Source of the DNA: Acholeplasmataceae bacterium UBA6235
GTDB taxonomy: Bacteria > Bacillota_I > Bacilli_A > Acholeplasmatales > UBA5453
DNA length: 7,714 nucleotides
Direction: 5' to 3'
Assembly: GCA_002441525.1 (NCBI GenBank)
Contig: DJWH01000001.1
Span: forward strand, 1 to 7,714
Made by a program: the position numbers and the translations under genes. Position 1 is the first letter of the stretch. Every line of letters starts with the position of its first letter. The notes beneath the pieces are model-generated. The model saw nothing but the letters and a program-made list of their open reading frames with translations. It did not search any database and was not told the DNA's origin. Shown here piece after piece: positions 1-5,278 of the stretch.

Positions 1-599
1 GTATGACATAAACTGCAGACTTCTTTTTCAATCCCATTGATGTTCCCACAAGGGCATTGGTAAAAGTGGTTATTTTCAACATAATGATTTTTAATCGGAA
101 AACCTTTGGATTCTAAGAACCATGCATACTTCATGGCATTAAAATGGGCTTCCTCAATCGGTTTGGTTTGGATGTCAAAACGGATAAATTCTACGGTTTC
201 AGCCATCCATTTAGAACCATCAGCGAAAACCACTTGTTCGATTGAAAACTCGATTTCGATCGTACCGAGGTTGATGTCCATAAATAGGTGTTCACCTTGA
301 ATCGCCCCTGGTTGATAATTATCCATTTCAACCAAGCTGTATTTAAGTTCACCTAAAGCATCACCAAAAGCATCTTTTTGAGTGAATGACCCACGAATCG
401 CGATGATGTTTTTCTCAGATTCGTTTTTAAAACCAAAACTCATACGCTTCACAGTGATGACATTGTTTGTATCGGTTTCTTTATATAGGAAATACCCTAC
501 CAATTGTACGGGTGAACCCACTTGATAGCGATCTAACTTGGTATATTTCGCTTTAGATAACGGAATTGTTTTGGTGGGAATTTGATTTAATATAGCCAT
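1..599 (-). CDS. Zinc-ribbon protein of unknown function (C-terminus off window)
   Basis: The start ATG at 599 is preceded by a strong AGGAGG ribosome binding site six bases upstream, and the frame stays open to the left edge, giving 199 residues without a stop. I do not recognise the family of the first 175 residues. They are soluble, mixed in charge and predicted to be beta-rich, with no signal peptide or membrane segment. Residues 182-198 contain the pattern C-P-C-x10-C-x2-C (Cys182, Cys184, Cys195, Cys198), which should form a zinc ribbon; the protein continues beyond it. Such ribbons usually serve protein or nucleic-acid contacts, but no specific job can be inferred. It has its own promoter with an extended -10 element and is separated from the upstream gene by a terminator, so it probably starts a new transcription unit. 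Confidence 0.85.
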   Translation of the reverse strand, partial: MAILNQIPTKTIPLSKAKYTKLDRYQVGSPVQLVGYFLYKETDTNNVITVKRMSFGFKNESEKNIIAIRGSFTQKDAFGDALGELKYSLVEMDNYQPGAIQGEHLFMDINLGTIEIEFSIEQVVFADGSKWMAETVEFIRFDIQTKPIEEAHFNAMKYAWFLESKGFPIKNHYVENNHFYQCPCGNINGIEKEVCSLCH

Positions 600-632
600 G
601 ATAAAACCTCCTGTAACGTGTAGTCTATAGGT

Positions 633-661
633 ATTATAACACCAAAGACCGATAAATACCA
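633..661 (-). promoter_or_regulatory. Promoter of the zinc-ribbon gene
   Basis: The minus strand reads TGTTATAAT at 641-633, a perfect extended -10. The hexamer 17 bases upstream (661-656, TGGTAT) is a poor -35, as is common for extended -10 promoters. The predicted start near 626 gives a leader of about 27 nt. Confidence 0.6.
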
Positions 662-681
662 CGTTATTTTTGCAAGATTAT

Positions 682-715
682 AAAAGAAAAAAGTCAGTTT
701 TTTTTACTGACTTTT
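682..715 (-). terminator. Intrinsic terminator after the small membrane protein
   Basis: There is a perfect 10-bp inverted repeat, AAAAGTCAGT (689-698) and ACTGACTTTT (706-715), with a 7-nt loop. A T-rich tail follows on the minus strand. The stop codon of the 704-904 gene lies inside the hairpin. Confidence 0.85.
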
Positions 716-904
716 AGGCGTTACTGGCACATCCACCAGGGATGCAAATACGGCGTAAATGAGCATAACGCCACCAAAGAACACCAAGATTGGATAATAA
801 CTATAATCATCCCTTAACGTGCCAATCGCAATGGCGATGGTGCCACCAGATACTAAAATTGAACCCACAATCCCAAAAAATAAAATGCGTAATTCTTTTC
901 TCAT
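704..904 (-). CDS. Small two-helix membrane protein
   Basis: This 66-residue protein has two hydrophobic helices, roughly residues 6-29 and 36-58. They are joined by a short polar loop with an acidic Asp-Asp-Tyr stretch, and the tail is short and polar. I recognise no family or catalytic residue. It starts four bases after the stop of the SGNH hydrolase gene, and its AGGAGAA ribosome binding site lies within the last codons of that gene. The two are therefore almost certainly co-transcribed and perhaps translationally coupled. The Lys/Arg-rich N-terminus suggests that end is cytoplasmic. A terminator overlaps the stop codon, so this gene ends the operon. It may be an accessory membrane component, but nothing in the sequence shows which process it serves. 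Confidence 0.75.
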   Translation of the reverse strand: MRKELRILFFGIVGSILVSGGTIAIAIGTLRDDYSYYPILVFFGGVMLIYAVFASLVDVPVTPKSQ

Positions 905-908
905 ATGA

Positions 909-1511
909 TTATTCTCCTATCCAAGGTTTGATGGTATCTAAGATGGCATCTTTGATGATTTCGTGACCCAAATCGGTTGGGTGGACACCATCATCGGCGA
1001 TGTCAGCCATGGCATGTTCGTTGAGTTTTTGATTTAGTATTTCTTGTAAAGGTAAAAATGCAGTGTCATATAATTGAGCCAATTTACGTACGATGGCTTG
1101 TTCTTCGATGAGTTCCACGTCCCAACTCTTTTGATATACCCCGATTGGAAAAACGAAAGGTTCAATTAATAGGATTTTGGTATTTGGTAATAAGTATTTC
1201 ACTTGTTTGATGAGGTTCTTATAATAATCTTCATACATCATGGGTGTCAATACTTTTTGATCATAATGGTAATGCCAAACTTCATTGATACCGACAAAAA
1301 TAGACAATACATCCGGTTTCAAATCCAACGTATCTTTTTGCCAACGCATCAATAAATCGATGGTTCTATTACCAGAAATCCCACGATTCAATACCTCGTG
1401 TTTAGGTAAAGCTGCTTGTATTTTTTTGACATATCCATGTCCTAAATCGAATGGGTTTTCTCGATTACGGTTACAATCCGTAATGGAATCGCCTTGAAAT
1501 AATAGTCTCAT
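909..1511 (-). CDS. SGNH/GDSL-family hydrolase (lipase/esterase-like)
   Basis: This is a 200-residue single-domain SGNH hydrolase. Block I is GDSIT at residues 7-11 with nucleophile Ser9. Block II is the GISGNR stretch with the oxyanion glycine near 44-47. Block III is Gly74-Ile-Asn76. Block V is D-G-V-H-P with Asp174 and His177 completing the triad. The length fits the short cytoplasmic type (TesA/rhamnogalacturonan acetylesterase-like), and there is no signal peptide. The family hydrolyses esters such as acyl, acetyl or lysophospholipid esters; the substrate cannot be read from the sequence. The ATG at 1511 has a GAGGT ribosome binding site. A possible promoter with an extended -10-like TGTTAAACT (1539-1531) lies between the upstream terminator and the start, but it has no good -35. 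The gene is followed after four bases by the small membrane protein. Confidence 0.93.
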   Translation of the reverse strand: MRLLFQGDSITDCNRNRENPFDLGHGYVKKIQAALPKHEVLNRGISGNRTIDLLMRWQKDTLDLKPDVLSIFVGINEVWHYHYDQKVLTPMMYEDYYKNLIKQVKYLLPNTKILLIEPFVFPIGVYQKSWDVELIEEQAIVRKLAQLYDTAFLPLQEILNQKLNEHAMADIADDGVHPTDLGHEIIKDAILDTIKPWIGE

Positions 1512-1549
1512 TTAACTTACCTCTTCTTTTAGTTTAACACGTTTTTTCA

Positions 1550-1586
1550 CAAAATAAAAGGCTAAAGGGAGGGAGGCCTTTAGCCT
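1550..1586 (-). terminator. Intrinsic terminator after the 79-residue protein gene
   Basis: A perfect 10-bp stem, AGGCTAAAGG (1559-1568) and CCTTTAGCCT (1577-1586), has an 8-nt loop. It is followed on the minus strand by TTTTATTTT. A second hairpin (1584-1607) lies just ahead of it and shares a few bases. Confidence 0.85.
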
Positions 1587-1607
1587 ATCACATAGGTATG
1601 TGTTAGG
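1584..1607 (-). other. Hairpin overlapping the arm of the next terminator
   Basis: CACATA (1589-1594) pairs with TATGTG (1597-1602), and CCTA (1584-1587) pairs with TAGG (1604-1607), with one T-T mismatch between the helices. It lies between the stop codon at 1611 and the terminator and shares bases 1584-1586 with the terminator stem. It may stabilise the mRNA 3' end or compete weakly with termination. Confidence 0.4.
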
Positions 1608-1610
1608 TAA

Positions 1611-1850
1611 TTACTTTTGGCTTGTTTGAAAATAGTTCTTTCTAAAAGGTGAGTCCGGTTGTGCGTCTTTTTCAACAATTCTTAAGAAGGTTGCTAGCGG
1701 GTGACGATTGTTTGGATGGATATCAAACACCAACTTATCGTGCATGGCGTGATCCACAATCTCTTCTAATAATTCCGCTGTTACATCCTCAATTTCGATG
1801 AAGTCACCATCGATAAAAATATTTTCTTGGTCTACTTTAATCAATCTCAT
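1611..1850 (-). CDS. Small acidic protein of unknown function
   Basis: This 79-residue protein has no membrane segment, cysteine or recognised motif. It opens with a short predicted beta hairpin (MRLIKVDQENIFIDG) followed by an acidic helix at about residues 20-37. A His/Asn-rich segment (HPNNRHP, about 45-51) and a hydrophobic strand come next. I do not recognise the family. The ATG at 1850 is preceded by GGGGGT rather than a consensus AGGAGG, so translation may be weaker than for its neighbours. Terminators flank it on both sides, so it appears monocistronic, although no convincing promoter can be assigned in the roughly 38 bases available. Independent transcription units and tidy codon use support a real gene; homologue conservation would be the decisive evidence. 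Confidence 0.7.
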   Translation of the reverse strand: MRLIKVDQENIFIDGDFIEIEDVTAELLEEIVDHAMHDKLVFDIHPNNRHPLATFLRIVEKDAQPDSPFRKNYFQTSQK

Positions 1851-1888
1851 GTGTCATACCCCCATATGCTTTTCTACCTAATAAAACG

Positions 1889-1918
1889 AAAAAAAAACGG
1901 ATTTTGTCCGCTTTTTTG
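1889..1918 (-). terminator. Intrinsic terminator after the AhpD-like gene
   Basis: A CGGA/TCCG core (1898-1901 with 1907-1910) is extended by an A-run/T-run helix with one bulged base. The minus-strand transcript ends in nine T's. Confidence 0.8.
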
Positions 1919-1922
1919 AAAA

Positions 1923-2522
1923 TTATTTTTTAATATTTTTAAAACGAGCACTGTAAAAAGGGATATAAGGTAAAAATAACATTAAGGATAAAGGAAATAA
2001 GACCATGGTAGATAGCGGTATTAAGACTTCATTTAGGATATTCGAACCTTTGACGTGTTTAAACGTGAGTGTACGTTTCAAATAGCCTAAACCTAGGCCC
2101 ATCGCATTGGTCATGGTGATCATTTCAACCACCCCTAAAATCGCTCTGGCTTTACGTACATCATAAGTATCCACTAACTTTTGGTAGAAATCCGCATCGA
2201 TCTTCTCTTTATTAAACGCGTAGTCTTTCGCAAACAATACGCCTAAGGATTCTTCTTTTGGAACCCCAACCAATTCACCTGACAATAACTCTTGGATATC
2301 GTCCATCGATAAACCTGCACTCAATGCGAGTTTGGTATGTACATATGAACACATTTGGCACCCATTGACTTCTGTAACGGCGAGCATGATGCGCTCTTTA
2401 AATTTAAAATTCATCCCATTCTTCTTTTTAAATAATCTTAAATATAGGAATGAACGGGCTGCCCTCACGATGATGGGCAGATGTTCAAACAATCTGAACT
2501 TGCGTTTTTCTTTAAAACTCAT
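1923..2522 (-). CDS. Carboxymuconolactone decarboxylase/AhpD-like protein with C-terminal hydrophobic anchor
   Basis: This 199-residue, mostly helical protein carries the AhpD-type motif E-x3-C-x2-C-x3-H: Glu51, Cys55, Cys58 and His62 in EVNGCQMCSYVH. In AhpD these residues form a redox-active dithiol centre that reduces peroxiredoxin, so a thiol-dependent role in peroxide or stress metabolism is plausible; many relatives are uncharacterised. Residues 1-35 are basic. Residues 166-190 form a strongly hydrophobic, Pro-containing segment followed by a basic tail, unusual for a soluble CMD protein and suggesting membrane association. The ATG at 2522 has a perfect AAGGAGG ribosome binding site. 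A terminator-like hairpin stands immediately upstream of that site, downstream of a good promoter (2652-2624), so expression may be controlled by attenuation. It is monocistronic, with its own terminator. Confidence 0.88.
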   Translation of the reverse strand: MSFKEKRKFRLFEHLPIIVRAARSFLYLRLFKKKNGMNFKFKERIMLAVTEVNGCQMCSYVHTKLALSAGLSMDDIQELLSGELVGVPKEESLGVLFAKDYAFNKEKIDADFYQKLVDTYDVRKARAILGVVEMITMTNAMGLGLGYLKRTLTFKHVKGSNILNEVLIPLSTMVLFPLSLMLFLPYIPFYSARFKNIKK

Positions 2523-2539
2523 GAATATAATCCTCCTTG

Positions 2540-2570
2540 AAAAAAGAATACCATGTCTGCGTCATGGTAT
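2540..2570 (-). terminator. Terminator hairpin in the leader of the AhpD-like gene
   Basis: A perfect 8-bp stem, ATACCATG (2548-2555) and CATGGTAT (2563-2570), has a 7-nt loop. On the minus strand TCTTTTTT follows, then AAGGAGG two bases later. It either ends transcripts from the 2688-3278 gene or acts as an attenuator for the gene it precedes. Confidence 0.7.
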
Positions 2571-2623
2571 CTTTGTGATTTGATGACAAAAGTTTGCAGG
2601 CTATCTATCATCGGATTGATTTC

Positions 2624-2652
2624 ATTTTACATGTATCAAACGCACAATTCAA
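2624..2652 (-). promoter_or_regulatory. Promoter upstream of the AhpD-like gene
   Basis: On the minus strand TTGAAT (2652-2647) and TAAAAT (2629-2624) are separated by exactly 17 bases; four of six and five of six positions match the consensus. The predicted start near 2617 would give a leader of about 95 nt that includes the hairpin at 2548-2570. Confidence 0.55.
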
Positions 2653-2687
2653 ATGATATACCTTAATCACCAAAAATTATGAATAGA

Positions 2688-3278
2688 TTACTCAAATTGA
2701 ATATCTGCTTCGTGATATTCATAGATTTTCAAGCCCACACCTGTATCTTCTATATAGGCATCTTCGGGATACTTTCTGAGTATCCAAGATACATAGAAAT
2801 CACCTACGCACGATGAAACATGTATAGCGAGTAAAAAGTAACTTATGGTATTCAGTGGTTTGGGTAATAGGAAGGTCCCTATCAAGAATAGGGTATTCAA
2901 AATCACTGCCGGAGCTAATCCGATGATTAGATAATATTTTTTTCGATAATAAATGCCTGGGGTGGATGCACTCGCAGCCCATCCATGAAATTGGTATTTG
3001 ACTCTCTTTCCACTGAATTTTTTGAAAAAGAAGCCGTGAATCAGTTCGTGAATTACAATCATGACAACCATCGCTGGAATTAATAACAAAATGACACCAG
3101 ACACAATACGTTCATATGAAAATAAATCCAACCAGTTTAAAAACAAGAAGCCTGGAATGAATGGTAAAATCAATACCACTTGTAAGATATTTAAAAGCGC
3201 AAATACCTTCGTGTTTTTAAGCAAATGCAAATCATAAGTCAATTGATACCCTTCAGGGATATGGTCATAAGATTTCAC
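2688..3278 (-). CDS. Membrane-embedded putative zinc metalloprotease (DUF3267/M50-like)
   Basis: This 196-residue integral membrane protein has the zincin motif HELIH at residues 77-81, inside or at the end of a hydrophobic segment. His77 and His81 would bind zinc and Glu78 would be catalytic. A Gly-Asp pair at 159-160, close to a W-I-L segment, is a likely third ligand region. Hydrophobic segments lie near 25-48, 58-80, 116-137 and 143-168. This matches the DUF3267 putative zincin peptidases, relatives of site-2-type intramembrane proteases; no substrate is known. The start is GTG at 3278, chosen because GAGGTGA lies four bases upstream. It follows the flavin oxidoreductase gene by 35 bases with no terminator between, so read-through is likely. 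A perfect TATAAT (3301-3296) could add a local promoter. Confidence 0.85.
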   Translation of the reverse strand: MKSYDHIPEGYQLTYDLHLLKNTKVFALLNILQVVLILPFIPGFLFLNWLDLFSYERIVSGVILLLIPAMVVMIVIHELIHGFFFKKFSGKRVKYQFHGWAASASTPGIYYRKKYYLIIGLAPAVILNTLFLIGTFLLPKPLNTISYFLLAIHVSSCVGDFYVSWILRKYPEDAYIEDTGVGLKIYEYHEADIQFE

Positions 3279-3295
3279 AAAATCACCTCAAGGTT

Positions 3296-3301
3296 ATTAT
3301 A
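3296..3301 (-). promoter_or_regulatory. Possible -10 element before the metalloprotease gene
   Basis: A perfect TATAAT lies on the minus strand, but no acceptable -35 or TG extension is visible. The predicted start would fall at the first base of the GAGGTGA ribosome binding site. It may be fortuitous. Confidence 0.3.
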
Positions 3302-3313
3302 CGATAGATTGGT

Positions 3314-4372
3314 TTATTTTAGTTCACTTTTTTCTAAAGCAATCGCTTGGTCAATGATTGGTTTCACTTTGGTGCCCAAGAGTTCGATGGTTTTCATGAC
3401 TTTATCATGATCGAGTTGACCAACCGGTACATGGAGTGCAAACCGGTTAATACCTAAGGTTTTTCTTAAGTGTAATATCTTTTTCGCAACCCATGCTGGA
3501 TCACCGACAAACAGCGCACCTTCTAAGGAACGTGCAGCGTCATAAGTACTTCTGGTATACGTAGACCACCCACGTTCTTTACCAATGATGTCCATCGCTT
3601 GTTTGATGGATGGAAAATACGTTTCTGTAGCTTCTGTCATATCCTCAGCGATGTATCCATGAGAATGCACCGATATATGCATTTGATTGACATCATAACC
3701 ACGTTCTTTATAGGTTTTCTTGTACAGATCAACCAGTGGTGAAAACATCCTTGGATAGCCACCGATGATGGCTAAGAATAGCGGTAATCCATAATTCGCT
3801 GCACGCACTACAGACGCTGGTGTACCACCCACAGCGACTTGAATTGGCAGTGGGTAGTCGGTTCTCGGATACACCCCTAACCCATCGATGGGTGCACGTG
3901 TTTTTCCATCAAAATGAACAATTTCATGGTCCCGAATTTGTAAGAGTAAATCGAGTTTTTCCGAAAACAAGCGGTCGTATTGATTGAGATCATAGCCAAA
4001 TAATGGAAATGATTCGATGAATGATCCACGCCCTGCCATGATTTCTGCACGACCCTTAGATAAGGCATTCAATGTCGCGAAATTTTGGTATACACGGACA
4101 GGATCTTCTGAGGATAGTACAGTAACCGCTGATCCTAGTTTAATGTTTTTAGTCAATCTGGAAGCAGCCGCTAAGATGGTGTGTGGGGCTGAAGCAGCGA
4201 AATCTTTTCGGTGGTGTTCACCAATCCCGTAGTAATCGAGACCGACTTGGTCTGCTAAGACGATTTCATCGATCAGTTGGTTGATTCTTTCATCATAAGA
4301 TATGGTTTTTCCGGTATGTAAATCTGGCATCACTTCAGCGAAGGTTGTGATACCAAGTTCAAATTTAGACAT
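3314..4372 (-). CDS. LLM-class flavin-dependent oxidoreductase (bacterial luciferase-like)
   Basis: This 352-residue protein belongs to the bacterial luciferase superfamily, TIM-barrel enzymes using FMN/F420-type cofactors. Typical features are the N-terminal LGITTF strand, Y-x-G-I-G-E-H-H near residues 48-54, and S-A-V-T-V-L-S-S-E-D-P-V-R at 81-93. G-R-A-E-I-M-A-G-R-G-S (107-117) and V-A-V-G-G-T follow. Overall resemblance is to the Atu2307-like (LLM_2I7G) subgroup; the substrate is unknown. The frame also opens at a GTG at 4384, but that GTG lies inside the GAGGTGA ribosome binding site (4387-4381), so ATG 4372, nine bases past GAGGTG, is the real start. The promoter lies within an inverted repeat (4394-4422). 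No terminator separates it from the metalloprotease gene downstream. Confidence 0.92.
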   Translation of the reverse strand: MSKFELGITTFAEVMPDLHTGKTISYDERINQLIDEIVLADQVGLDYYGIGEHHRKDFAASAPHTILAAASRLTKNIKLGSAVTVLSSEDPVRVYQNFATLNALSKGRAEIMAGRGSFIESFPLFGYDLNQYDRLFSEKLDLLLQIRDHEIVHFDGKTRAPIDGLGVYPRTDYPLPIQVAVGGTPASVVRAANYGLPLFLAIIGGYPRMFSPLVDLYKKTYKERGYDVNQMHISVHSHGYIAEDMTEATETYFPSIKQAMDIIGKERGWSTYTRSTYDAARSLEGALFVGDPAWVAKKILHLRKTLGINRFALHVPVGQLDHDKVMKTIELLGTKVKPIIDQAIALEKSELK

Positions 4373-4393
4373 ATGTTTATTCACCTCATTCTT

Positions 4394-4422
4394 ATGATAT
4401 CATTTCGATTTCGAAATATCAT
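4394..4422 (-). promoter_or_regulatory. Promoter embedded in an inverted repeat (possible operator)
   Basis: On the minus strand ATGATA (4422-4417) and TATCAT (4399-4394) are spaced 17 bases apart. The -10 is preceded by TGA, giving an extended -10. The same bases form an imperfect dyad: arms 4394-4408 and 4411-4422 share ATGATAT and TTTCGA with their complements. The overlap suggests a repressor site, but a cruciform or chance are alternatives. Confidence 0.5.
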
Positions 4423-4433
4423 GGGATTTGCTC

Positions 4434-4462
4434 AAAAAAAATACCAGTCACTCGGACTGGTA
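4434..4462 (-). terminator. Intrinsic terminator after the DUF2188-like gene
   Basis: A perfect 8-bp stem, TACCAGTC (4442-4449) and GACTGGTA (4455-4462), has a 5-nt loop. Eight uninterrupted T's follow on the minus strand. Confidence 0.9.
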
Positions 4463-4473
4463 ATGATTGTGTG

Positions 4474-5160
4474 TTATTTCTTAGAGTAATCCTGTTTACG
4501 GATGGATCCATCCACTTTGTGTATGACCACACTGGTATTGGCTTTTTCAGCCAAATCAGTCGCGTAAGCAATCGCTTCTTTTTGGGTGTCAAAATACTTG
4601 ATGGTCTTGGTTGAACCTTCTTTACGTACGCGCCATTTCTTGAAGTAAGGGCTTTGATCATCTTTGTTCATCGAAATGTGATATTTAGGGTTTTTAACCA
4701 CACGTTTAAGGGCGGCTTCTTCATCAGCATCTTCATCAACGGGTTCTGATGCTGGTGCAGCCGGTGCTTTAACGGGTTCTGATTTGGGTTTAGCTACCTT
4801 CGGTTTAGGTTCAGACGCTGGTTTCGCTTTTGGTTTTACTGCCTCTGGTTTAGGTTCTTCAACAACCATAGGTTGAACTTCAGGGGTTGGTTCTACAACC
4901 GGTTCTTCCACTTGTTCTACCGGTGTTTCAATGACCTCAGGCACACTTTCTGTGACAGGTGCTTCAACAACCACATTTTCTACAACTGCCGGTTGTTCTT
5001 CTACTTTTTCAGGTTCAACTGGCTCACTTTCCTTATTCACTGGTACTACTGGTTTATCTTGTTTTTCTGGTTTACGGGATAACAAAAATGTAACAACCAC
5101 AAAAATAAGAACCAATCCAATGAGAATATAAATGCCGTTTTCAATGATAAAATCTTGCAT
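4474..5160 (-). CDS. Membrane-anchored protein with Pro/Glu/Val-rich stalk and C-terminal DUF2188-like domain
   Basis: This 228-residue protein has three parts. Residues 9-27 are a single hydrophobic helix near the N-terminus, followed by an Arg-Lys stop-transfer signal. Residues about 30-150 are low-complexity and first rich in Pro, Glu and Val (PVVEP-like repeats), then in Lys-Pro-Lys-Ala. Residues 157-228 form a compact domain with Trp176, the K-Y-F-D-T-Q-K-E-A-I-A-Y-A helix and the ending V-V-I-H-K-V-D-G-S-I, which is the DUF2188 pattern. Topology is probably N-out/C-in, with the stalk holding the domain away from the membrane, though secretion of the C-terminus is not excluded. The function of DUF2188 is unknown. 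An AGGAGG site precedes ATG 5160. It is flanked by terminators and so is monocistronic. Confidence 0.85.
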   Translation of the reverse strand: MQDFIIENGIYILIGLVLIFVVVTFLLSRKPEKQDKPVVPVNKESEPVEPEKVEEQPAVVENVVVEAPVTESVPEVIETPVEQVEEPVVEPTPEVQPMVVEEPKPEAVKPKAKPASEPKPKVAKPKSEPVKAPAAPASEPVDEDADEEAALKRVVKNPKYHISMNKDDQSPYFKKWRVRKEGSTKTIKYFDTQKEAIAYATDLAEKANTSVVIHKVDGSIRKQDYSKK

Positions 5161-5183
5161 ATCTAGACCTCCTGTTTATATTA

Positions 5184-5198
5184 ATTTTGTCACAAAAT
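5184..5198. promoter_or_regulatory. Perfect 15-bp palindrome upstream of the DUF2188-like gene
   Basis: ATTTTGT-C-ACAAAAT is a perfect 7-bp dyad around one central base, about 24 bases before the start codon. It lies just upstream of the AGGAGG site and downstream of the best promoter candidate, a position suited to a repressor. The protein that would bind it is unknown. Confidence 0.4.
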
Positions 5199-5215
5199 CG
5201 TCTATAAATCAAATA

Positions 5216-5244
5216 ATTATGGTGTTTTTTTGAGTATGTGTCTC
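5216..5244 (-). promoter_or_regulatory. Candidate promoter of the DUF2188-like gene
   Basis: On the minus strand GAGACA (5244-5239) and CATAAT (5221-5216) are spaced 17 bases apart, matching the consensus at four and five positions. The -35 lies in a stem overlapping the previous terminator's T-run. A TATAAA nearer the gene (5181-5176) abuts the ribosome binding site and is less likely. Confidence 0.35.
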
Positions 5245-5272
5245 AAAAAAATAAATGGCACACTAAGTGTGC
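5245..5272 (-). terminator. Intrinsic terminator after the NUDIX gene
   Basis: An 8-bp stem, GGCACACT (5256-5263) and AGTGTGCC (5265-5272), has only one base between the arms, so the real loop is a few bases wider. TTTATTTTTTT follows on the minus strand. The T-run also pairs with a downstream A-run (5225-5231) in a second hairpin. Confidence 0.85.
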
Positions 5273-5278
5273 CAAATG

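Noticed and set aside
2523..2620. Match of the AhpD-like gene leader to a known riboswitch (preQ1, fluoride, guanidine, SAM, T-box).
   Set aside because: None of the conserved cores of these classes could be found by eye; the leader is reported only as an unclassified candidate.
4419..4661. An 80-codon minus-strand frame overlapping the end of the DUF2188-like gene and its terminator.
   Set aside because: It reads through the terminator hairpin in another frame and has no ribosome binding site; the DUF2188-like frame explains the sequence.
4873..5131. Plus-strand Phe- or Thr/Ser-rich open frames.
   Set aside because: They are the mirror image of the Pro/Glu/Val-rich stalk codons of the minus-strand gene; low complexity keeps several frames open.
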